Position numbers and translations under genes: made by a program
Origin: Candidatus Eiseniibacteriota bacterium
GTDB lineage: Bacteria > Eisenbacteria > RBG-16-71-46 > CAIMUX01
Assembly (NCBI GenBank): GCA_016712505.1
Contig: JADJQY010000009.1
Location: 124,001 to 188,000, forward strand
Direction of reading: 5' to 3'
DNA length: 64,000 bases
Shown here: positions 43,095-51,882 of the stretch, one piece after another
Layout: each line of letters starts with the position of its first letter
Position numbering within the stretch: the first letter of the stretch is position 1
The notes under the pieces: generated by a model
Told to the model about the DNA's origin: nothing
The model's input: only the letters and a program-made list of their open reading frames with translations
Databases searched by the model: none

Positions 43095-44366
43095 ATGCGC
43101 CAACCATGGAGTCCGGCCGCCCTATTGCTGCTCCTGTCGGTCGCTCCGGCCCTCGCCGGGTCGCCGGTGCCGATCACCGACGACGCCTACCTCAACTACA
43201 TGCCGTCGCTGCTTCAGCTGCAGAACGGGTCGCTCATGATCGTCTATGAGCGTCTGGAGACCAGTACTCTCTTCGGGGATCTACTGGTCTCGTTTTCCGA
43301 CACGGGCGAGAGCTGGAGCCCGCCGCAGGTGATCGTCGGCGGGGCGGCGAATCAGCGGCATCCGTCGGTGGTCCAGCGCCCCGACGGGACGTTTCTCCTG
43401 TTCTATCTCTCGAATCAGACCGGCGGCTACCGCATTCACCGTGCGGCCTCGGCCGACGGGTTGAGCTGGGCCGAAGAAGAGGTGGTCGCGCTCGGCTGGA
43501 CGACGCAGTCGGTGGTCAATCCCACCGTTCTGCAGGAGCCCGACGGCTCGCTCACCATGAGCTATGACCGCTTGAGCGTGGGGGGGTATGTCGCGCACTC
43601 CGTGGACGGGGTCACCTGGGACCAGGATCGGGTGCAGGTGAGCACCGGGCCGCTCAACCGGATCATGAAGCATTCCAACGGCACCTACGTGTTGAGCTTC
43701 CAGAAGAAGAGCGGTCCGCTCAGTTCCAACATCGACATCTTCACCCGCACCTCGATCGACCGGGTGAACTGGAGCGCGGAGACGCGCGTCACCGCGACGC
43801 TCAATTCCCATGACTCGTTTCCGCTCGAGCAAGCCGACGGCAGCTTCGCCATCTTCTACGCCACCGCCTCGGGCGCCGATCCGTACGACTTGCATTCCCA
43901 ATCGAGCGCCGATGGGACGACCTGGTCCGCGGAGCGCGACTGGTTTGCCTACGAAGGCTGGGATACCGAACCCCATCCGATTCGCCTGGATGACGGAACG
44001 ATCGGCCTCGCCTGGTCGCGCGGTCCGGAGCAACTGACGGCGGAGGTGGTGTACGCGCATCTGCCGACGGTCGCTGGAACCTCTCCCGGGGCGGGACGCG
44101 GAAGTATCGATCTCCGCATCGTGCCGAACCCCGCGCGCGGCCCGGTCAGGCTCCTCTTTACGGGTGACCCGGAAGAGGGTGCGCGGATCGAAATCTTCGA
44201 CGCCTCCGGCCGGATGGTGCGTGAACTCACTTACGATTCGGTGCGCGGCGGCGGTGAGTGGGATGGTCGGGATGATTCCGGGCATCTGCGCCCCCGGGGG
44301 GCGTACTTCGCGCGACTCGCTCTGCCCGGGCGATCGGCCATCGGAACGATCAGATTGGTGCGCTGA
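43095..44366 (+). CDS. Secreted sialidase-like beta-propeller protein with sorting domain
   Basis: The 423-residue protein starts at ATG 43095 (GAGAGG ahead) with signal 'ALLLLLSVAPALA'. Repeated Asp-box-like elements, 'SFSDTGESWSPPQVI', 'AASADGLSWAEEEV', 'AHSVDGVTWDQDRV', 'RTSIDRVNWSAETRV' and 'QSSADGTTWSAERDW', define a six-blade sialidase/BNR propeller. The arginine triad of true sialidases is not evident, so it may bind glycans without hydrolysing them. The tail ('LRIVPNPARGPVRLLF', 'IFDASGRMVREL', 'EWDGRDDSG', 'GAYFARL') is the sorting module. Confidence 0.86.
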   Translation: MRQPWSPAALLLLLSVAPALAGSPVPITDDAYLNYMPSLLQLQNGSLMIVYERLETSTLFGDLLVSFSDTGESWSPPQVIVGGAANQRHPSVVQRPDGTFLLFYLSNQTGGYRIHRAASADGLSWAEEEVVALGWTTQSVVNPTVLQEPDGSLTMSYDRLSVGGYVAHSVDGVTWDQDRVQVSTGPLNRIMKHSNGTYVLSFQKKSGPLSSNIDIFTRTSIDRVNWSAETRVTATLNSHDSFPLEQADGSFAIFYATASGADPYDLHSQSSADGTTWSAERDWFAYEGWDTEPHPIRLDDGTIGLAWSRGPEQLTAEVVYAHLPTVAGTSPGAGRGSIDLRIVPNPARGPVRLLFTGDPEEGARIEIFDASGRMVRELTYDSVRGGGEWDGRDDSGHLRPRGAYFARLALPGRSAIGTIRLVR

Positions 44367-44371
44367 GGAAA

Positions 44372-44402
44372 CGGCGCGCGGCCCAAGAGGAACCGCGCGC
44401 CG
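44372..44402. terminator. GC-rich hairpin between convergent genes
   Basis: Arms CGGCGCGCGG and CCGCGCGCCG (10 bases, 44372-44381 with 44393-44402) pair around an 11-base loop, directly after the propeller stop and before the cytochrome stop. Confidence 0.55.
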
Positions 44403-44408
44403 GTGGAG

Positions 44409-45059
44409 CTACATCTTCTCGCTATTGCCGAGGGGGGCACCGCTCGGCGGGAGCGGCTCCGGCACCTCGTTCTCGACCGCGGGGATCGAGCGGAGGTAGG
44501 CGAAGAGCGCACCCAGATCCTCGTCGGTCATCTTCGCGTAGTTCATCCAGGGCATCGGCGGATTGATCGGCCGACCCGCACCGTAGTGCTTCCCGGTGCG
44601 CATCGCCCGGATGAACGTCGCCTCATCGATCACCAGACCAGTCGCTGGATCCGGCGTGAGGTTGCGGGCGAAGCTGACCCCCCAGGGGCCGGCGAATGCC
44701 GTGTTGGTCGCCGCGCCGACCCACAGCCACGGTCCATTTCCGAGGTTGGGAGCGGGCGGCATCTCGAACCCCGCGGGGTGACCGGAGAGCATCCGGGTCA
44801 TGTCCGGCTCCGGGCCATTCTTTCCCATGATGAACGGGGTGTGACAATCGTTGCAGCCGCCGATCGTCGCGAGGTACCCGCCGCGGGCAACCTTCGCCTC
44901 AGGGGTGAGCGACTTCGCGTTGCTCGGCTCGGCGCATCCGGTCAACGAGACCGTGAACGCGAGTGCCGCGGCGGCAGCCAGACCCAAAAGGATGGCGACG
45001 CTGCCGCCCAGCTGCTTCGACCGATTCGCGACCTCGAGGGGAGTACTCCGGGGATTCAT
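44409..45059 (-). CDS. Monohaem cytochrome c lipoprotein
   Basis: The 216-residue protein starts at ATG 45059 with AAGGAGG six bases ahead; lipobox 'FTVSLTGC'. One c-haem site, 'GGCNDCHTPF', with a likely axial Met in 'PPMPWMNYAKMTDEDLGALF'. The sequence up to 'YLRSIPAVENEVPEP' matches the soluble cytochrome c domains seen with dehydrogenases or oxidases. It is anchored at the membrane face and shuttles electrons; the partner is not encoded adjacent. It ends at the GC-rich hairpin. Confidence 0.87.
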   Translation of the reverse strand: MNPRSTPLEVANRSKQLGGSVAILLGLAAAAALAFTVSLTGCAEPSNAKSLTPEAKVARGGYLATIGGCNDCHTPFIMGKNGPEPDMTRMLSGHPAGFEMPPAPNLGNGPWLWVGAATNTAFAGPWGVSFARNLTPDPATGLVIDEATFIRAMRTGKHYGAGRPINPPMPWMNYAKMTDEDLGALFAYLRSIPAVENEVPEPLPPSGAPLGNSEKM

Positions 45060-45182
45060 GATCGACCTCCTTCTTCTGTGTTCCGTGTGGTTGGGATTCA
45101 CGGACAAGGAGTCGGTCGGAGGAAGCGCGTCACAGACAATTTGAGAAAGTTGGAGCCGGGCGAAGCTACTCCCGAGGCGATG

Positions 45183-48100
45183 CTACTCACCGGTGGCGAT
45201 GAATGCGCCCCAGTAGAAGGGATGGGTGCTTTCTCCCTGGACGCGCCGCTCGCTCAGAGCGCTGCGCTGCGCTGCCTGGACCCGCAAGGCTGGGGGGGCC
45301 AAGGGCTCCCGGTAGTAGAACCGCATCCAATCTCGCGTGGTGCGATCGTCGACCGGCCAGAGCGAGACCACCAGGCTCTGAACCCCCGCGACCTTGAACG
45401 CCCGTCGCAGCCCCAGAACCCCTTCACCCGCGACGATCTGCCCGAGCCCGGTTCCGCAGGCCGAGAGAACCGCAGACCGGGTGCGCGAGAGGTCGAGGGT
45501 TCCAATCTCGGCTGCAGAGAGGAGGCCGTCCTCCTCCGGCGCCGTCCCGGAGCGGCGCCGGTTGGCTCCGGCGAGTGCAATCCCGGAGCGGAGCAACGGA
45601 TTGGAGGCTCCGGCGGCCGATTCGCAGTCGTAGTAGAAGGCGTGGGTCGCGAGGTGCAGAGCGCTCGAGCTGACCGCGCGCGCAACCAGGACCGCCTCGC
45701 TGGCCCGTACACCGTCGTGGCGCTCGATCGGGATCTGATGGGAGCGACAGGCCGATTCCACCTCGCGCAGTTCCTCGCGCGCCGCGGGAAGCGGGCGGAA
45801 GCGAAGATCGCGCAGGGCGGAACAGTCCTCCTCCACGCCCCGCGCCAGCGCGATGGCCGAGATCGGACCGCCACCCCCCGTGAGGGCGGCGGGAGATGCG
45901 GCCTGTCCATCGAAATCGGGTGCACCTAGAGCCAGGAGCGGCCCGTCTTCCTGCCCCGTCCGCGGTCCGACCGAAAAGAGATCGCGTTCCGCAGAGAGGT
46001 AGTGGAGGAGCGGGGCGCTCTCGATCAGGTATCGGATCGAACCATCGGCCCCCGGATCCTGGGGAAGTGCGCCGAAGTTCACCCGGAGCAGATCGCCGTC
46101 AGGAACGAGAAAGACCTCGGCCCCTTCGGGTCGCTGCCACCGGTCCCAGATCAGCCGCCGGAGCGCGAGCCCGGCCTGCAGCGCATCGAGCTCCGCGCTC
46201 TTCGCGCTGGGGGCGCGATCGACCTCCGCCCGCCAGGCGCGAATCGCGTTCTCGACGGAGTCGGCCGGGGCGAGCGGGGTGAATACCGGTTGCGGCGCGG
46301 CGGCCGAGAGTGTGTACACGGCGTACCACGGCCCGGTCGGTTGGTTGCCCACCGGCTCCCGTTCGAATCGCACGAACCCCGCGAGGAGCGCGTCCGCGGG
46401 GAGGGCGCGCCGCAGTTCCGCCAGCCCGGAAGGGGTCTCGTCCCGCGGCCCGCCCAGCGCCTCTACCCGCGCGGCCAGATCGCGCTCGAGCCGCTCCGCG
46501 GCCACCGGCTCCCGTCCGCGCAGCTCCGCGATCGCCTCGCGCAGCGAGTCGAACTCCGCCGCCCCGACGCGGATCTGAACGCGGAGTCGACGGAGCAGTT
46601 CGTCTTCGACCAGCGCCCGACCGCGAACGCAGGCGTCGGCCACTTCATCGGCCCGGGGTGCGAGCACCGGTCGGGCAAAGAGCAGCGAGAGTGCTGCCGG
46701 AATGCCCCGCTGGCGAGAGGCGGAGTAGGCGAGGGCTTCCCGTTCGCTGAGGTAGCGCGCAGTGTGGCGCAGGTGTTCCCGGCCCAGTTCCTCGGCCCGC
46801 AGCGCCAGGTCGAGTGCCTCGTCGCTGCGCCGGCCCGCGAGGGTCAGGGTGCGGGAGAGAATGAGCAGGCCGGTGGCGACCTCAGGGCCTCGGGGGGCGA
46901 TCCCTTTCTCCAAGGCCTGCAATCCGCGACGCGCCTCCCGGTCCGCCTCTTCGTAGCGGCCGAGGTCTCGTAAGGACATGGCGACGATCAAACGGGCGGT
47001 AGCCGCGCGGTGCGAATCAGGGCCCTCGGCAGCTTCCGCGATCTGGAGCGCCCGTAGGCGGTTCGCGTAGGCACCTTGGCGGTCTCCCAGCTTCTCCTGG
47101 CAATCGGCGATGCCGGCCAGCCCGCCGATCAACTCGCTGTTCATCGGACCGTAGGTGGACTCACGGATCCGAATCCCGCGCTGGTAGACCTCGACTGCTT
47201 CCGAGCAGCGCGCCGTCTCCTTGAGGCAGTGACCGAGTTCGGCGAGCGGGGGATAGAGGCGGGTGTGGCTCTCGCCCAGTCCCTTCTCCATCAGATCCAG
47301 CCCGGCCCGGAGATACTCTTCGGCTCGCAGGTAGTCCCCGCGAGCGCGGCAGGCAGACCCGATGTTCACCAGGAGATTGCCGCGATTGGGTGAGGCTTCC
47401 CCTTCGATCTGCCGGAGGAGTTCGGCCGCGGCGGAGAACTGCTCCTCGGCCGTCCGGTAGTCTCCACTCGCGTTGGCGATGAAGCCGAGCTGTTGGCGAC
47501 AGCCGGCCTGGGAGTAGCGCTGCTCAGGCCCGAGTTCCTCGAAGATCGAGAGCGCCCGCTCGGCGTGCTGGCGCGCGGCCCTCGCCTGCCCGTGATCCCA
47601 CTCGGCGGCCGAGAGCGCAAGCAAGGCCGCGGCGACCTCGCGCTTCCTGGGACCCAACAGAGCCTCGCGCGCGGACAGGAGCTCTTTGAGGAGCCCGACG
47701 GCCTCACCCGGGCGGCCGCGTTTCCGGATCGTCCCGGCAAGGTTGTTGAGTGCCTGCATCGTCTCCAGATGCTGCGTGCCGAACGCCCGGCGGCGGTGAA
47801 CCAGTGCCTGGGCGTAGGCGGACTCCGCGGCGGCCATCTGCGAGACCGCCTCCAATCCGACCCCCTTTCGGTTCCAGAAGCGTCCGAGAAGCGTGTCGCT
47901 GATCCCCGGTGCGCGCAACGCGCGTGCGTGTCCCTCCTCGATGGCCTCGAAACCGGCCTTCGCCTGCCCCGCGTCGATCAGTGCGGCTCCGAGGTTGCTT
48001 TGCGTCCAGGCGAGGTCGAGTGGCGCGCTCTGCAGGCGGGTGCGGAGCGCGTAGACCCGCTGGGCCCGGGTGAGGGATTCGGCGTTGCGGGGTGTGCCGA

Positions 48101-48362
48101 AGCAGCGCGAAGCCTCGACGCCGAGATCCCACGCGAGCGCCAGATGGCTGGAGTCGACCGGAGCGGTCAGGGCCGCGCTCTCGAGCGCGACCGCGGCCGA
48201 CTCGGCGCGAGCGCACTCCCGGCGGAGGATCATCGCTCGAATCGCTTCCGCCGCCGGGAGGCTGGGACCGGTCGAGGCGCAGGTGACCTCCGGCCACGCT
48301 TCGAGCGCCATCGCGGCAAGGAGCGTGGCCCAGAGAATCGACAACACCGCGCCCCGACTCAC
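45183..48362 (-). CDS. Exported TPR-CHAT protease
   Basis: The 1059-residue protein starts at GTG 48362, overlapping the anti-sigma stop (GTGA). An N-terminal signal-like segment 'LSILWATLLAAMALEAW' is followed by about 550 residues of TPR-like helices ('LAWTQSNLGAALIDAGQ', 'MQALNNLAGTIRKRGRPGEA', 'LLVNIGSACRARGDYLRA'). The C-terminal 380 residues are a CHAT (caspase-like) domain, with catalytic His in 'SALHLATHAFYYDCE' and catalytic Cys in 'RSAVLSACGTGLGQ', and the typical 'GEGVLGLRRAFKVAGVQSLV' and 'SLWPVDDRTT' ending. It should be a cysteine protease controlled by its TPR platform, located outside the cytoplasm if the signal is real. It belongs to the sigma/anti-sigma operon upstream. Confidence 0.88.
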   Translation of the reverse strand: MSRGAVLSILWATLLAAMALEAWPEVTCASTGPSLPAAEAIRAMILRRECARAESAAVALESAALTAPVDSSHLALAWDLGVEASRCFGTPRNAESLTRAQRVYALRTRLQSAPLDLAWTQSNLGAALIDAGQAKAGFEAIEEGHARALRAPGISDTLLGRFWNRKGVGLEAVSQMAAAESAYAQALVHRRRAFGTQHLETMQALNNLAGTIRKRGRPGEAVGLLKELLSAREALLGPRKREVAAALLALSAAEWDHGQARAARQHAERALSIFEELGPEQRYSQAGCRQQLGFIANASGDYRTAEEQFSAAAELLRQIEGEASPNRGNLLVNIGSACRARGDYLRAEEYLRAGLDLMEKGLGESHTRLYPPLAELGHCLKETARCSEAVEVYQRGIRIRESTYGPMNSELIGGLAGIADCQEKLGDRQGAYANRLRALQIAEAAEGPDSHRAATARLIVAMSLRDLGRYEEADREARRGLQALEKGIAPRGPEVATGLLILSRTLTLAGRRSDEALDLALRAEELGREHLRHTARYLSEREALAYSASRQRGIPAALSLLFARPVLAPRADEVADACVRGRALVEDELLRRLRVQIRVGAAEFDSLREAIAELRGREPVAAERLERDLAARVEALGGPRDETPSGLAELRRALPADALLAGFVRFEREPVGNQPTGPWYAVYTLSAAAPQPVFTPLAPADSVENAIRAWRAEVDRAPSAKSAELDALQAGLALRRLIWDRWQRPEGAEVFLVPDGDLLRVNFGALPQDPGADGSIRYLIESAPLLHYLSAERDLFSVGPRTGQEDGPLLALGAPDFDGQAASPAALTGGGGPISAIALARGVEEDCSALRDLRFRPLPAAREELREVESACRSHQIPIERHDGVRASEAVLVARAVSSSALHLATHAFYYDCESAAGASNPLLRSGIALAGANRRRSGTAPEEDGLLSAAEIGTLDLSRTRSAVLSACGTGLGQIVAGEGVLGLRRAFKVAGVQSLVVSLWPVDDRTTRDWMRFYYREPLAPPALRVQAAQRSALSERRVQGESTHPFYWGAFIATGE

Positions 48363-49090
48363 GGTTGGGGGAGGTCTCCGAGCCGGGAGGTCACCTTCGC
48401 TCCGGTCGGTGTGCGGGCCGCGATCTGCCAGTAGACCGCTGTGGACGCCTCCTCGCGACTGAGGTTGGACAGCATGAACCGGGTTTCGATTCCCGCGTTG
48501 TACCGGGCGACGACCTGGAGTTGCCGGTCGAGCAGGTGGAAGTCATACCCACTCGCTCCCGGCCAGGCGTCCCACCCGTACTCGACGCCGCCGGAGAGGA
48601 TCTGCGGCGCGCGGGTCGTGATCCGCGGCCCAGCCTCCTCCTGGCCAGAGCCCGGGCCGCGCAAGGTGTCGGTCGGCGGGCGCATCCAGAAAGCGGCCAC
48701 CAGCACGACGGCGAAGGCGGCGGCGGCGGTCATCCGCACCGGAGAGCGGAAGAAGTCGATCAGGCGGGAGAGCATCCCCCTCTCCTCCATCTCCATGCCC
48801 GATCGCGGGGTCGGACGGACGGGGAGCGGCGCAGGATTCGCGACCGCGGCCTCGCGCGCGAGGTCGAGACGTTCCCGGGTGAACTGCCGAAGCGCCTCCC
48901 GCGCCGAGGCGAGGTCCGCTTCGGCCAGGAACGCAGCCTCCCGGGAGGCTGGATCGGTCGTGAACTCCAGGTACGAATCGAGCAGCGCTCGACACCGCGG
49001 ACACTCGTCGCAGTGGCGGCGCTCCGGGGACTCGAGCGGCGACCGGAGGACCTCGTCGACCCTTGATTCGTCGATGCAGTGGCGATTCAT
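48359..49090 (-). CDS. Membrane anti-sigma factor with zinc-binding ZAS motif
   Basis: The 243-residue single-pass protein begins at ATG 49090 inside the sigma stop (ATGA overlap). Residues 1-40 contain 'HCDECPRC', an exact Hx3Cx2C zinc-binding anti-sigma motif. A membrane helix ('MTAAAAFAVVLVAAFWM', about 119-135) separates it from an outer domain ('FHLLDRQLQVVARYNAG', 'STAVYWQIAARTPTG') that looks Fn3-like. It should hold the upstream ECF factor inactive until an envelope signal arrives, with the coupled CHAT protease as a candidate transducer. Confidence 0.87.
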   Translation of the reverse strand: MNRHCIDESRVDEVLRSPLESPERRHCDECPRCRALLDSYLEFTTDPASREAAFLAEADLASAREALRQFTRERLDLAREAAVANPAPLPVRPTPRSGMEMEERGMLSRLIDFFRSPVRMTAAAAFAVVLVAAFWMRPPTDTLRGPGSGQEEAGPRITTRAPQILSGGVEYGWDAWPGASGYDFHLLDRQLQVVARYNAGIETRFMLSNLSREEASTAVYWQIAARTPTGAKVTSRLGDLPQP

Positions 49091-49716
49091 GTTCTGCCTC
49101 CCGGGCCGCCGCGTCCGCGACGCTCCATCGCCGCGCGCAGCTTCCGCCTCGCGTTCTGCAACAGCCCGCGCGCGCCGGAGCGCGCCTCGAGCTTCAATTC
49201 GCGTGTGATCTCATCCACCGGCAGCTCCTCGAAGCACCGGAGCCAGACCGCGCGCTGCTCGAGCGGATCCAGCTCCTCGCTGACCAACCTGAAGGTCTCC
49301 TCGTATCCGCGGACTTGAGCCGTCCATTCGTCCGGCTGAGGGCCCTCGTCGGCGAGCAGTTCCAGGGGGATGTCATCGTGTCCCTCCTTCGTCGCCCGCT
49401 TCCCCGTGCGGAAGCACCGGTTCCGCGTGATGATGAATGCCCAGGCGGAGAAGGGAGCGTCACCGCGATACCCTTCGAGCGACTTGACGATCGAGATGAG
49501 AACATCCTGTGTGGCGTCCAGGGCCAGATCCCGATTGCGCAGCCTCCGATAGCACCAGAGGTAGATCTTCTCCTGATATCGCTCGATCAAGACGTTCATC
49601 GCCGCCCGCCCCGCCGGGCTTTGGGCTCCCCCCCGAACCAGGTCGACCAGCGCCTCGTCGGAAAGGGTCTCGGGCTTTTCCACCGTGAAGGAGTCCAAGC
49701 GTCCCCCGTGTGTCAC
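49087..49716 (-). CDS. ECF sigma factor, first gene of the sigma/anti-sigma/CHAT operon
   Basis: 209 residues. Region 2: 'NVLIERYQEKIYLWCYRRLR' followed by 'NRDLALDATQDVLISIVKS'. Region 4: 'LDPLEQRAVWLRCFEELPVDE', followed by 'ITRELKLEARSGARGLL'. GTG 49716 is taken as the start; a GTG 11 codons later is an alternative, and neither has a strong ribosome binding site. The 171-base gap to the divergent pirin gene has repeated palindrome-like GGTTGGAACC and GGTTCGGAAC elements (about 49749-49780) that may be regulatory. Confidence 0.88.
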   Translation of the reverse strand: MTHGGRLDSFTVEKPETLSDEALVDLVRGGAQSPAGRAAMNVLIERYQEKIYLWCYRRLRNRDLALDATQDVLISIVKSLEGYRGDAPFSAWAFIITRNRCFRTGKRATKEGHDDIPLELLADEGPQPDEWTAQVRGYEETFRLVSEELDPLEQRAVWLRCFEELPVDEITRELKLEARSGARGLLQNARRKLRAAMERRGRGGPGGRT

Positions 49717-49887
49717 AGACTTTCTCGTCCTTCTTCCCCCGGGGGTGGTTGGAACCGGGGGCGGTTCGGAACGTAGAAAAGTCCCATATCCTCCCGAACC
49801 TGTCGAGGGGGTGGTACGATCGTCGGTCGGTTCGTCCCCCTCGGGGTTTCAGGGGACGTGAGGTCTGGGTTGGGAGGAGCGAGCAGC

Positions 49888-50976
49888 ATGTCGGACCTGG
49901 CAAACTGGTGCGAGACGGTGGCCCGGATGAGCCGGAGAAACTTCCTCCGCCTGGCCGGCATCGGAGCGGGTTCCCTGATGGTGGCACCGGATCGCGGTCA
50001 CGCGAGTCCGGGTTCGCCCGGCTCAAACACGGGCTTTGACCAATCAAAGGAGTCACTCATGTCGACCGATCTCGGGATGTCGATTCGCCCGGTGAGACGC
50101 GCCCTGCAGGCGCAGCCCACCATGGAGGGAGCCGGTGTCCGGCTCAGGCGCGGTTTCGGATTCAGCCAGACGAACGAGTTCGACCCGTTCCTGCTCTTCG
50201 ACGATTTCCGTAACGACAACCCTACCGACTATCGCGCCGGCTTCCCCTGGCATCCGCACCGCGGGATCGAGACGATCACCTATGTGCTGGCCGGCAACGT
50301 CGCGCATGCGGACAGTCTGGGCAATGCGGGGAGCCTCGGGGCCGGAGACGTCCAGTGGATGACGGCGGGGAGCGGAATCTTGCACCAGGAGATGCCCGAA
50401 GGGGACGCCGACGGGCGGATGCACGGGTTTCAGCTCTGGGCGAACCTGCCCGCCTCGCTCAAGATGACGCAGCCCCGCTATCAGGACATCAAGTCGGCCG
50501 AGATCCCCGAGGTGACCGACGATGATGGCACCAAGGTGCGGGTGATCTGCGGCAGCTTCTGGGGCAAGACCGGTCCAGTCGAGGGAGTCGCCGCCGATCC
50601 CTGCTACCTCGATGTCTTCGTACCGGCCGGGAAGTCCAAGCGGCTTCCGGTCGAGACGACGCGGAGCGCGTTTGCCTATGTCTTCGATGGCTCGGGCGTA
50701 TTCCGCGACGCCTCCAGTCCGCAACCGATCGCTACCGAGGTATTCGGGGACGACGCTTCCGGAATCGAGTATCGCAACCGCTCGATGATTCAGTTCGATC
50801 GTGGGGATGCGGTGGGGGTGCGCGCGGGTGACCAGGGGATCCGGTTTCTGCTTGTCTCCGGCCGCGCCCTCGGGGAGCCGGTTGCGTGGCGCGGGCCGAT
50901 CGTCATGAATACGCAGGAGGAACTCGCTCGCGCCTGGAGTGAGCTGCAGGCCGGTACCTTCATCAAGCACCGATGA
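49888..50976 (+). CDS. Pirin-family protein with Tat signal and possible internal start
   Basis: The 362-residue protein starts at ATG 49888 with GGAGG ahead. Residues 14-35 are a twin-arginine signal ('MSRRNFLRLAGIGAGSLMVA'). The pirin cupin core starts near residue 58 ('MSTDLGMSIRPVRRALQA') and carries the metal ligands in 'FPWHPHRGIETITYVLAG' and 'SGILHQEMPEG' (three His and one Glu). Pirins bind Fe and act as quercetinases or redox-responsive regulators, normally in the cytoplasm. An internal ATG at 50059 has its own AAAGGAG six bases ahead, exactly where the core begins, so both exported and cytoplasmic forms could be made. Confidence 0.85.
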   Translation: MSDLANWCETVARMSRRNFLRLAGIGAGSLMVAPDRGHASPGSPGSNTGFDQSKESLMSTDLGMSIRPVRRALQAQPTMEGAGVRLRRGFGFSQTNEFDPFLLFDDFRNDNPTDYRAGFPWHPHRGIETITYVLAGNVAHADSLGNAGSLGAGDVQWMTAGSGILHQEMPEGDADGRMHGFQLWANLPASLKMTQPRYQDIKSAEIPEVTDDDGTKVRVICGSFWGKTGPVEGVAADPCYLDVFVPAGKSKRLPVETTRSAFAYVFDGSGVFRDASSPQPIATEVFGDDASGIEYRNRSMIQFDRGDAVGVRAGDQGIRFLLVSGRALGEPVAWRGPIVMNTQEELARAWSELQAGTFIKHR

Positions 50977-51052
50977 GAACTGCGGCCGGTCGGGCGGGAG
51001 TTCCCCGCCCGACGGCTTGACGTCCCGACCTCCGCCGCGCACCATCGTCTGC

Positions 51053-51853
51053 ATGCAGACTCCCATCCCCCCTTTGGCTTCACCTGCTGCGCCAGTGGCG
51101 CAGGCTCTGGATCGCGTGCTCGACGGGTTCGTTGCGGAACTCAGCGCGGGAGCGGGCGCGGATCTTAGGGCGGTGGTGCTCTTCGGCAGTGCAGCCGAGG
51201 GCGCGGTCCGGGCCGGCTCCGACGTCAACCTCATCGTCGTCCTCGAACCGGCCGAGCAGTTGGAGCGATTCCGCGAGCCGCTCCGGCGAGCCCACGCGCT
51301 GATCGGCCTGCGGGCGATGTTCGCGGCGCGGGTCGAGCTGCCGGGAATCGCCGAGAGCTTTCCGGTCAAGATGCTCGATGTCCGTCATCGCCATCGACTG
51401 CTCTTCGGAGCGCTCGATCTACACTCGCTCGTCATTCCGACGAACGCGCTGCGGCAGGGGGTGAGGCAGTCTCTGCTCAACCTGCGGCTACGCTTGCGTG
51501 AGATTTCCGTCAGGGATGCGTTCAGCGAACCTCAGGCCCTGGCCGCGATCCGCCGGATCGCCGGCCCGTTACGCGCCTGTGCCTTGGGCTTGGCCGAACT
51601 GGAGCGAAGGCGGGTGGAGTCGCCGCGTAGCGCGCTGCTCGACATTGCCCGAAGCCTGGACGAGGAAGAGCGGCAACCTGGCTCCGATGAGGCTCGTAGC
51701 GTGGGGGGGTGGGAGAGCACTGTCCTCCGGATCAGCGCCCTCCGCCGCGGATCAGACGAGCCGGGGCAGCCGACATCAGACCTGATCGCCCGCGTACTCC
51801 GGCTCACGGAACGCCTCGAGCAACGACTGCGCTCCCGGTCCGATCCGAGCTAG
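51053..51853 (+). CDS. Nucleotidyltransferase-fold protein, probably catalytically impaired
   Basis: About 266 residues from ATG 51053; no clear ribosome binding site is seen. The nucleotidyltransferase motif reads 'VVLFGSAAEGAVRAGSDVNLI': the Gly-Ser and the first Asp are present, but the second Asp of the DxD pair is Asn. The C-terminal 130 residues are helical and Arg-rich. It may bind a nucleotide or act as a toxin/antitoxin-like relative (MNT family) without full activity. Its stop lies 30 bases before the TIGR04222-type gene, so the three plus-strand genes here may be cotranscribed. Confidence 0.7.
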   Translation: MQTPIPPLASPAAPVAQALDRVLDGFVAELSAGAGADLRAVVLFGSAAEGAVRAGSDVNLIVVLEPAEQLERFREPLRRAHALIGLRAMFAARVELPGIAESFPVKMLDVRHRHRLLFGALDLHSLVIPTNALRQGVRQSLLNLRLRLREISVRDAFSEPQALAAIRRIAGPLRACALGLAELERRRVESPRSALLDIARSLDEEERQPGSDEARSVGGWESTVLRISALRRGSDEPGQPTSDLIARVLRLTERLEQRLRSRSDPS

Positions 51854-51882
51854 ATCACAGGCCAGCCAGCGAGGAGGGTGCG

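Noticed and set aside
45183..49716. CRISPR type III-E (Craspase) locus suggested by the TPR-CHAT protein
   Set aside because: No gRAMP, CRISPR repeats or Csx30/31 genes are present; only the protease domain and the sigma link are shared.
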